Assembly: GCA_964561455.1 (NCBI GenBank)
Contig: CAZLPS010000011.1
Span: 5,654 to 69,653 of the forward strand
Direction of reading: 5' to 3'
Length of the DNA stretch: 64,000 nucleotides
From: JABDGR01 sp964561455
GTDB lineage: Bacteria; Verrucomicrobiota; Verrucomicrobiia; Opitutales; JABDGR01
The position numbers and the translations under genes were made by a program. The notes under the pieces are model-generated. The model worked only from the letters and a program-made list of their open reading frames with translations. It searched no databases and was not told where the DNA came from. This document shows, piece after piece, positions 58,117-64,000 of this stretch (its first letter is position 1; every line of letters starts with the position of its first letter).

Positions 58117-59166
58117 GTGCCGAAAAAAACCATGCCACCTCCCCGGTCATTTTTGACGCTGCTTCTGCGTCTGTTCGTTTCCCTCATCATGGCGGGCTTC
58201 CTGGTGCTGGGTGGTCTCATGTTTATCGTCGCCATGGTGATGCTCGCCGTTGGCGAGAAATCCCGTTCGTGGACGTCTGTAAGCTGCCGCGTCTTATCCA
58301 GCAGTATTGAAACTCCGAAAAATTTTAACGCCGAAGACCTGGTCTTTCCCTTTCTCGTTTCCTATGAATATGAAGTGAATGGCAAAAAATATTCCGGCAA
58401 CACCTTCTCGTTTAACTACACGGCGCCGCGCGACTGTTATGAATCCACGATGCTGGTTAGCCGCTACCCCGCCGGCACTTTGACGACCTGCCTGGTCGAT
58501 CCCACCGATCCATCCCAATCGGTTCTCGCCAAACCTGACCATCCCTTGATGCCGGTCGCGGGCATGCTAATTCCCCTCGGCTTTATCCTGGTGGGTGCCG
58601 GTGGTTTGTATTTTATCTGGGGTCCGCCCGGCCCCGACGGAAAGAACTTTCTCTCGCGACGGATCAACTTTTTGGCCGGGTCCTTCAGTGGCCTGATTTT
58701 GGTTGCCGGGATTGGCCTTTTTCATGGATCCATGGTGGTGGCACGGCAACGCGACCAGGCAGCGCTGAAATGGCCGCAAGTTGCGTGCGTCATTGACGGC
58801 AGCGGTGTGCAAACCCCGGGCCAGCAGTCCAGTCATTTAAGGAGGTCCCGCACGATTTACTCCCTCGCGGTGCTGTTCGAATACTCGGTTAACGGCCATG
58901 CTTACAAATCCAGTCGCTATAGTTTGGGCGGATTCTCCGGCGACGATGCCGAAGTCCATCGCATCCAGAGCGGACCGTTGGCACCGGGCCGCCACACCAT
59001 CTGCTTTGTCAACCCACTGGATCCCGCTGATGCCGTCCTCGAACGCAGCCATGGATCGGCATATTGGATCGAGGGCGCGTTTTCCTGCCTGTTCATTTTG
59101 GTTGGCGGATTGGGGTTGGCCATCTCGATCCAAAACGCCCGGCGTCGGCGTCTGGCCCGCAATTAG
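58117..59166 (+). CDS. DUF3592 membrane protein with two repeats (349 aa)
   Basis: Two copies of a DUF3592 unit (PF12158) can be seen, at about residues 50-140 and 217-312. Each has a VSYEYEVNGKKYSG-type core (second copy VLFEYSVNGHAYKS) and a closing VDPTDPSQSVL element (second copy VNPLDPADAVL). Membrane segments flank them (about 15-45, 146-168, 185-205, 318-338), so the DUF3592 units lie outside the membrane. The start is a GTG at 58117 preceded by AAGGAA at good spacing; the ATG at 58132 is the alternative. The gene lies 97 bp after the lyase and 32 bp before the methyltransferase. No function is established for the family. Confidence 0.85.
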   Translation: MPKKTMPPPRSFLTLLLRLFVSLIMAGFLVLGGLMFIVAMVMLAVGEKSRSWTSVSCRVLSSSIETPKNFNAEDLVFPFLVSYEYEVNGKKYSGNTFSFNYTAPRDCYESTMLVSRYPAGTLTTCLVDPTDPSQSVLAKPDHPLMPVAGMLIPLGFILVGAGGLYFIWGPPGPDGKNFLSRRINFLAGSFSGLILVAGIGLFHGSMVVARQRDQAALKWPQVACVIDGSGVQTPGQQSSHLRRSRTIYSLAVLFEYSVNGHAYKSSRYSLGGFSGDDAEVHRIQSGPLAPGRHTICFVNPLDPADAVLERSHGSAYWIEGAFSCLFILVGGLGLAISIQNARRRRLARN

Positions 59167-59198
59167 CTTTTGGCATTGCCCCATTGGTTATCACTCCC

Positions 59199-59855
59199 AT
59201 GCTCCCGCGGCGCGTTCAACCGGAAATCCTCGACTCCCTGCCGCCCGACCACCCGGACGCCGCGCACAACCGCCGCGACTTGCGGTTCTTCAATGCCCTG
59301 ATGGGTAATTACCGCTGGTTTGTCAATGTACTCCGCACCCATTTGCGACCCGGCGATCGCGTCCTCGAACTCGGCGCCGGCGAAGGCGATTTAGGCCGGT
59401 ATTTGCGCAGCAGACTTACAAGTGACCTGCCCGTTCATGGCGGACTTGACCTCTGGCCATGTCCCAAGCATTGGCCCGCCGCTTGGGCCTGGCACCGCGA
59501 TGACCTGATCAGGTTCTCTCGATACCGGGATTACAATGTTATCATCGGGAATCTCATCTTGCATCAATTCGAAGACGACGTACTCGCCGCCCTCGGCCGC
59601 CAATGGCGCGAACACGCCCGCCTCCTCATCTTCTGCGAACCCGCCCGCAGCAATCTCCATCTCGCGCAACTCCCCCTCGCGCGCCTTGCCGGCATTAACT
59701 ACGTCAGCCGCCACGACGCCCGTGTCAGCATCCAAGGCGGCTTCCACGCCCACGAACTCCCTCGCCTCCTCGGCCTCCAAGGACCGGAGTGGCACATCCA
59801 TCTCCACCACACCTTCCTCGGCGCCTATCGGATGGTGGCGGTACGGGAATCGTAG
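59199..59855 (+). CDS. SAM-dependent methyltransferase (218 aa)
   Basis: Class I methyltransferase fold with motif I VLELGAGEG (residues 55-63), an acidic residue after the second strand (HGGLDLW) and a post-motif stretch YNVIIGNLILHQFEDDVL. The C-terminus (FLGAYRMVAVRES) is typical of small type 11/12 methyltransferases. The ATG at 59199 is preferred: the frame extends upstream to 59064 but that part overlaps the DUF3592 gene and shows no domain. It precedes an FAD oxidoreductase and a type III polyketide synthase on the same strand, so it probably methylates the polyketide product (O- or C-methylation of an alkylated phenol or pyrone). Substrate is inferred from context only. Confidence 0.85.
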   Translation: MLPRRVQPEILDSLPPDHPDAAHNRRDLRFFNALMGNYRWFVNVLRTHLRPGDRVLELGAGEGDLGRYLRSRLTSDLPVHGGLDLWPCPKHWPAAWAWHRDDLIRFSRYRDYNVIIGNLILHQFEDDVLAALGRQWREHARLLIFCEPARSNLHLAQLPLARLAGINYVSRHDARVSIQGGFHAHELPRLLGLQGPEWHIHLHHTFLGAYRMVAVRES

Positions 59856-59922
59856 TTGCCGCCCAATGAAATATACGTTGGAATTTTTCTATTCGCCATT
59901 CGTTGTTTCTCCTTTCTCCACC

Positions 59923-59936
59923 TTCTTAATTCTTTA
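59923..59936 (+). repeat. Heptad repeat upstream of the FAD oxidoreductase
   Basis: TTCTTAA-TTCTTTA, followed by a weaker third heptad, ends at the ATG (59945). Looser ATTCGCC/ATTCGTT heptads occur about 35 bases further upstream. Confidence 0.6.
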
Positions 59937-59944
59937 TTCGCTTC

Positions 59945-61024
59945 ATGCGCCCCATCACCATCATCGGCGGCGGCCTCGCCGGTTTGGCCCTTGGCGCGGC
60001 CCTCGCCCGCGCGAAGGTTGCGGTGACGCTTTGCGAAGCCGGCATTCTCCCGCGCCCGCGGGTGTGTGGTGAATTTATTAGTGGACTAAAGCTGGATACC
60101 ATCGGCCGACTCGGCCTTGCTCCGCATTTGCGTGGCGCGGCGGAAAATCGCACCACTGGCTGGCACGCGGGTGGGCGCCTTCGCTGGGCCGCGACTTTAC
60201 CCGATCCGGCGCCCGGCCTTTCCCGCCCGTTGCTCGAAACCCGCCTGCTCGAAGATTTCATTGCCGCCGGCGGCGACTTGCGCCTCAACACCCGGATTCC
60301 CACTTCTCCGACCCATGACGACAAACCACCCGGTCGCATCTGGACCGCCGGCCGCCGGGCCAATGCCGCCAGCCCCTGGCTCGGCCTTAAAATCCATTGC
60401 CGCAATTTGTCGGTTGGCCAGGATTTGGAAGTCCACCTCGGCCGCGGCGGCTACGCGGGCGCGGCGCGCATCGAAGATGGCCGCATCAACGTCTGCGGAC
60501 TTTTCCGTGTCCGCCCCGAACTGCGCGGCGCGCGTGAAACCCTCCTGCTCGATTACCTTGCTGCTTGCGGAATGGAAAAACTCGCGGCGCGCATCGCCGC
60601 CGGCGATCCCGACCCCGCCAGCGCCGCCGCAGTCTCCGGCCTAGAATTTACGCACACGTGGAGCGGCGACCACCGGGTCTCCCTCGGCGACCACCTCGCC
60701 GCCATTCCGCCCTACACCGGCCACGGCATGGCCCTCGCGCTCGAAAATGCCGCCGCCGCCTTCGACCCTTTGCTCGCTTACAGTAACGAGAACATGGCGT
60801 GGCCGACCGCCGCCCAAGCCGTGCGCGCCGCCGTCGCCAGCCAACAAAACTCCCGCCTGCGCTGGGCCCGCCGCCTCCACCCCTGGCTGCTCAATCCCCT
60901 CGGCCAATCGCTCCTCCTCGCCCTCGCCGACACCCGCCTCCTTCCCTTCCATTTCTTCTACCGCGCCACCCACGGCGACATCCAGGCACCAACGCAAATA
61001 CCAGCAGCTGGTTCACCGGCGTGA
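59945..61024 (+). CDS. FAD-dependent oxidoreductase of the geranylgeranyl reductase/hydroxylase type (359 aa)
   Basis: The FAD-binding Rossmann motif IIGGGLAGLALGAALA is at residues 6-21. A CGEFISG element (42-48), typical of the geranylgeranyl-reductase-like group, follows. The second FAD motif GDHLAAIPPYTGHGMALALE lies near 247-266. Length is somewhat short for the family. It sits 89 bp after the methyltransferase and 65 bp before the polyketide synthase. In the Streptomyces srs phenolic-lipid locus a type III polyketide synthase is accompanied by a methyltransferase and a flavoprotein hydroxylase; by analogy this enzyme would hydroxylate the aromatic product toward a quinone. Reduction of a prenyl or acyl chain is the alternative. 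Confidence 0.85.
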   Translation: MRPITIIGGGLAGLALGAALARAKVAVTLCEAGILPRPRVCGEFISGLKLDTIGRLGLAPHLRGAAENRTTGWHAGGRLRWAATLPDPAPGLSRPLLETRLLEDFIAAGGDLRLNTRIPTSPTHDDKPPGRIWTAGRRANAASPWLGLKIHCRNLSVGQDLEVHLGRGGYAGAARIEDGRINVCGLFRVRPELRGARETLLLDYLAACGMEKLAARIAAGDPDPASAAAVSGLEFTHTWSGDHRVSLGDHLAAIPPYTGHGMALALENAAAAFDPLLAYSNENMAWPTAAQAVRAAVASQQNSRLRWARRLHPWLLNPLGQSLLLALADTRLLPFHFFYRATHGDIQAPTQIPAAGSPA

Positions 61025-61061
61025 CCATCATCGACCAGTGGACTTGATCCGTTGGCCCTAA

Positions 61062-61089
61062 AAATTCGCAATTTAAAATTCATAATTTC
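61062..61089 (+). repeat. AT-rich heptad repeat directly before the polyketide synthase ATG
   Basis: Four heptads (AAATTCG, CAATTTA, AAATTCA, TAATTTC) abut the ATG at 61090 without any Shine-Dalgarno motif. Confidence 0.65.
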
Positions 61090-62166
61090 ATGTTTTTGTT
61101 GTCCCTCGCCAACGTCGTTCCCGACCAGCGCCTGACCCAGCAGGAATGCTGGGAAATTCTGCGCCATTCGCCGTCGCTGCGCAAACTCCGCCCCGGCTCG
61201 CGCGCGCTGCTGGAGAAAATCCTCATCGGCGACAGCGGCATTGAATCGCGCCACTTCGCCGTTGGAGATTTAGACCGCATTTTCGACCTCGACGCCGAAT
61301 CCCTTAATCACGCCTTCGAACGCGAAGCCCCCGCCCTGGCCGAGCGCGCCCTTCACACCGCGCTCGCAGAAGCAAAACTCGCCCCCGGCGAATTGGACGC
61401 CCTTATCATATGCACCTGCACCGGCTACCTCTGTCCCGGCCTTTCCAGCTTTGTCGCCGAACGCGCCGGTCTGCGTCCCGATGTTTTCCTTCAGGACAAC
61501 GTGGGGCAGGGCTGCGGCGCGGCCATTCCGTCCCTCCGCAGTGTCAGTCATCTGCTCGCGGCGCGGCCGAACGCGCGGGTGGCCTGCATCGCCGTCGAAA
61601 TCTGCTCCGCGGCCTTTTATCTCGACGATGATCCGGGCGTGCTCATTTCCCTCTGCTTGTTTGCCGACGGTGCCTCCGCCAGCATTTGGAGCGGCCAGCC
61701 CGGCCCAACCCACCTGCGCTGCGACAATTTCGACACCCTCCACTTTCCCGCCGACCGCGAGACCATTCGTTTCGAGAATCGCGGCGGAAAATTGCGCAAC
61801 AAACTCGACAAGACGGTCCCCGAAAGCGCCGCCATGGCCGTGCGCGCCCTCTTCGCCCGCCAAAATGGCGCCGCGGCGGCCATTGGGCATGTCCTCGCCC
61901 ACGGCGGCGGAAAGAAAGTTCTGGAAGCCGTCAGCGCAGCCCTCGACGACCGGTTTGCACTCACGGAAAGCGCCACTGTCCTCCGCCGGTATGGCAACAT
62001 GAGCAGCCCCTCCGTGCTGTTTGCCCTCGGCGAATATCTGCACCAGCCCGCCACGCCAAAGGGCCCCGTCGATTTGTGGCTCACCTCCTATGGCGCGGGG
62101 TTTTCGGCCCACGCCTGCCGCCTCACCGCGCATCCAAAAACAGCGCTGACTGCAGGTACTTGCTGA
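61090..62166 (+). CDS. Type III polyketide synthase (358 aa)
   Basis: Chalcone/stilbene-synthase superfamily. The catalytic triad is intact: Cys142 in NVGQGCGAAIP, His271 in LAHGGGKKVL and Asn303 in RYGNMSSPSVLF. The C-terminal loop reads SYGAGFSAHACRL (family GFGPG-type element). The enzyme condenses an acyl-CoA starter with malonyl-CoA units to an alkylresorcinol, pyrone or similar. The residues lining the starter pocket cannot be judged by eye, so chain length is open. It is the last gene of the methyltransferase - oxidoreductase - synthase run. Its last 44 bases overlap the end of the convergent protease gene; the C-terminal extension (TAHPKTALTAGTC) may be a by-product of that overlap. 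Confidence 0.93.
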   Translation: MFLLSLANVVPDQRLTQQECWEILRHSPSLRKLRPGSRALLEKILIGDSGIESRHFAVGDLDRIFDLDAESLNHAFEREAPALAERALHTALAEAKLAPGELDALIICTCTGYLCPGLSSFVAERAGLRPDVFLQDNVGQGCGAAIPSLRSVSHLLAARPNARVACIAVEICSAAFYLDDDPGVLISLCLFADGASASIWSGQPGPTHLRCDNFDTLHFPADRETIRFENRGGKLRNKLDKTVPESAAMAVRALFARQNGAAAAIGHVLAHGGGKKVLEAVSAALDDRFALTESATVLRRYGNMSSPSVLFALGEYLHQPATPKGPVDLWLTSYGAGFSAHACRLTAHPKTALTAGTC

Positions 62167-63295
62167 GATAATTGTACGTGGCGACCCCGTAGCCGCGCTC
62201 GCCCCATTTCTCCCCGTAAGAGTTTTTGAACAGAAATTCGGCATCCTCAATCTTTCCCGTCGTGGTGTGGTAGCCGACGAACAGGACCGCATGCCCGTTG
62301 TTTTCAATTCCCTTTTGCCCGTCCAAGCGCTCATTGTCGTTAAATTTCTTCTGCTCCGGCCATTTAATGCCCGTAATAACCGGTACCCCGGCGTTTAACA
62401 CCTGGACGATATTGGATAGTTGCATTTTCGGATCGCGCCCCAATATTGAATAGGCGGCCGCCGGCGTCCGCTTTTTCGCGGCGGCAATGACTTCGGGAGT
62501 CGGCTCAATGACGTGCGGATCGGTCAGGCTGAAATGATAGGGTAGCTCACCCGCAGTCGCCACGCCATAGGCCTTCAACGCCTCGCCGACTTCGTTGAGC
62601 GAAAAGCCAATGTCCAGGTTTTCCGACTCCCCCTTGGGCACGGCGATCCCGATCTTCCCCAGCGTCTTGAGGGTCGCCCAAATCAAATATTCCTCGGAGA
62701 ATTCCGGGGCGGGGCCCCGCACGGTCGAGCACTGGTATTCCAGCGCGCTCACCAGCGCAAACACTGAACAACTCGCCCGTGCGCCCTGGTTCTTCACTCC
62801 GACCTCCAGTTCATCGAACCGTGGCTGCATATTGACCTCGGCAAAAATCTTGGGCGGCTGGCCGAAGCGTTGCAGGATTTCCTGGGCGCCCAGCACTGGC
62901 GGGGCCTTATCGCCCGCGGCTGCGTTGGCGGCCACCTTGCGCGCGTCATCCAGCGCTTTGAGGCGTGCCGCCTCATCCGCCGCCCGGTTCGGGTCATAGC
63001 CGTAGCGCTTTTGCAAGTCCGGCGGCAAATTCGCCAGCGGCACCGACACAATGCCGTCGCGGTGCCCAATCACAGCCATCACCGCCGTTACACTCAAAAC
63101 CCGCGCATTATAATAAACCTCTTTCCCAACATGCAGTTCCGGTATCACCCCATTCGCGGTCGCCATGCTCGTGGCCGGAACGGTGGCCCCACTCGAGGCG
63201 GACGCCGCCGGTGCCGTTTGCCCATAAACCATCCCCCCAAGGCCAAGCCCCAGCACCGGAACCAGCCAAAAATTCGCCAGGGGGGATTTCAACAT
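62123..63295 (-). CDS. Exported papain-family (C1) cysteine protease (390 aa)
   Basis: The papain active site is complete: Gln170 and Cys176 in KNQGARASCSVFA, His335 in ENNGHAVLFVGY and Asn358 in FLFKNSYGEKWGERGYG. A signal peptide (about 1-25, WLVPVLGLGLGGMVYGQ) is followed by a small domain (about 52-102) with HRDGIVSVPLANLPPDLQKR ending in YGYDP. That element resembles the SHD1-like unit found in many Verrucomicrobia/Planctomycetes exported proteins. The start is placed at the ATG 63293-63295, right before the signal peptide; the frame is open to 63424 but that extension has no signal and crosses non-coding-looking DNA. It acts outside the cytoplasm; substrate unknown. Its 3' end overlaps the polyketide synthase gene tail to tail. 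Confidence 0.9.
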   Translation of the reverse strand: MLKSPLANFWLVPVLGLGLGGMVYGQTAPAASASSGATVPATSMATANGVIPELHVGKEVYYNARVLSVTAVMAVIGHRDGIVSVPLANLPPDLQKRYGYDPNRAADEAARLKALDDARKVAANAAAGDKAPPVLGAQEILQRFGQPPKIFAEVNMQPRFDELEVGVKNQGARASCSVFALVSALEYQCSTVRGPAPEFSEEYLIWATLKTLGKIGIAVPKGESENLDIGFSLNEVGEALKAYGVATAGELPYHFSLTDPHVIEPTPEVIAAAKKRTPAAAYSILGRDPKMQLSNIVQVLNAGVPVITGIKWPEQKKFNDNERLDGQKGIENNGHAVLFVGYHTTTGKIEDAEFLFKNSYGEKWGERGYGVATYNYLSKYLQSALFLDAR

Positions 63296-63440
63296 AAGCA
63301 CACAGGTTACCAAAAAACTGCGTAGGTGGAAACTCTTTAGATTATGTCCGAAAACCCGATTTGGCTGCCCGCAAGCTCGATTGGTGAATTGCGGAACCGC
63401 AGTATTACCCCATGCGCCCATCAACTGCAGCCATTCAGCT

Positions 63441-64000
63441 TCAATCCAGCGTCCGCCGGAAGCGCACGATGGCGATCGTCATCACCACCAAAAAGAAAAT
63501 CCCAATGGGCCACAGTTGCGGCCAGACCTCAACCCACCCGTTGCCCTTGAGCAAAATCCCGCGCACAATCCGCAGGAAATGCGACAGTGGCAGCAACGAT
63601 CCGATCGTCTGTGCCCACACCGGCATGCCCCGAAATGGAAAAAAGAATCCCGAGAGCATCATGGAAGGCAAAAAATAGAAAAACGCCATCTGCATGGATT
63701 GCAACTGGCTCGTCGCCAGCGTCGAAAGGGTGATGCCCATCCCCAGATTCGCCGCAATAAACAGCAAAATACACCCCGCCAGCAGCGTGTAGCTGCCCAG
63801 TTCCGGCACGTCGAACAAGAATTTTGCTGCCACCAAAATCACGCTCGCCTGCACATAGCCGACAAAAATATAGGGCAAAATCTTCCCCAGCATCACCTCC
63901 GCCGGGCGCGCGGGTGTGGACAACAGGTTTTCCATCGTGCCACGCTCCTTTTCGCGCACAATCGCCATGGCGGTGATGTTGCTCATGGTCATGGTCAACA
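63441..64000 (-). CDS. ABC-2 type transporter permease, C-terminal part (5' end outside window)
   Basis: The visible 185 residues match the C-terminal half of YhhJ/YbhR-type ABC-2 permeases. The conserved loop AMAIVREKERGTMENLLSTP is followed by four or five membrane segments (YIFVGYVQASVILVAAKFLF, YTLLAGCILLFIAANLGMGI, MAFFYFLPSMMLSGFFFPFR, WPIGIFFLVVMTIAIVRF). The frame is open through the right edge, so the real start is outside. Such permeases work with an ATPase and a membrane-fusion protein in multidrug or lipid export; those partners would be upstream, beyond the window. 145 bp separate it from the protease gene. Confidence 0.9.
   Translation of the reverse strand, partial: LTMTMSNITAMAIVREKERGTMENLLSTPARPAEVMLGKILPYIFVGYVQASVILVAAKFLFDVPELGSYTLLAGCILLFIAANLGMGITLSTLATSQLQSMQMAFFYFLPSMMLSGFFFPFRGMPVWAQTIGSLLPLSHFLRIVRGILLKGNGWVEVWPQLWPIGIFFLVVMTIAIVRFRRTLD

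Noticed and set aside
56040..58235. 731-codon minus-strand open frame
   Set aside because: Lies wholly antisense to the rhamnogalacturonan lyase gene, which has clear domains and a signal peptide.
61270..62334. 354-codon minus-strand open frame
   Set aside because: Antisense to the type III polyketide synthase with its intact catalytic triad.

Overview
The window looks like a chromosomal segment of a Verrucomicrobiota-type bacterium, roughly at the Limisphaerales/Pedosphaerales level. That placement is inference. It rests on a giant autotransporter-associated beta-strand-repeat protein, an operon of MoxR, DUF58, BatA-like, DUF4159 and WD40 genes, a type III polyketide synthase trio, and an N-terminal LPPDLQKRYGYDP motif in a papain-like protein. 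The DNA is GC-rich apart from a short AT-rich island near 40.74-41.05 kb. I saw no tRNA, rRNA, CRISPR array, transposase or phage gene.

Region 1 (1-40505, minus strand) is one uninterrupted reading frame of 13,501 codons. It starts with a signal peptide at 40505 and runs off the left edge still open. It encodes a secreted repeat protein well over 1 MDa. Two repeat classes alternate: class A, the autotransporter-associated beta-strand repeat (GTLTLTGxNTYTGxTxxxxG), and class B, a second module ending in VTLGTNGTGVVNATAANV...NGTG.V..LAATNLAGG. Several B modules sit at the same place inside an A unit. Tryptophan-rich 'passenger start' modules recur near 0.6, 4.0 and 40.3 kb, as if several passengers had fused. 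Its antisense strand carries many long but spurious open frames.

Region 2 (40506-41441) has no convincing gene. It holds the leader of the giant gene (two adjacent hairpins, GGGTAAA repeats), a 17-bp AT-rich palindrome, a 130-bp nested fold-back and a perfect 9-bp hairpin.

Region 3 (41442-55911, minus strand) is a ten-gene, tightly packed and probably single operon. In transcription order it holds two WD40 beta-propeller proteins, two tandem DUF4159 proteins with Tat-like leaders, a C13/caspase-like exported protein that seems to lack its catalytic cysteine, a MoxR ATPase, a DUF58 protein, a BatA-like VWA membrane protein, a 967-residue membrane protein resembling DUF4175, and a VWA/amidotransferase-like membrane protein. 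The last three junctions are ATGA overlaps. One leader cassette (ribosome site, MTTPP start, Tat-like region) is shared by both DUF4159 genes and one WD40 gene. This operon is the best candidate here for an incompletely described system: a cell-envelope machine of MoxR/VWA type with propeller scaffolds and a pseudo-protease.

Region 4 (56088-62166, plus strand) holds a family 4 rhamnogalacturonan lyase, a DUF3592 membrane protein, and a methyltransferase - FAD oxidoreductase - type III polyketide synthase trio. The trio resembles loci for phenolic lipids or quinones. AT-rich heptad repeats sit just upstream of three of these genes. Region 5 (62123-64000, minus strand) holds an exported papain-like protease, whose 3' end overlaps that of the polyketide synthase by 44 bp, and the 3' part of an ABC-2 permease gene that leaves the right edge.
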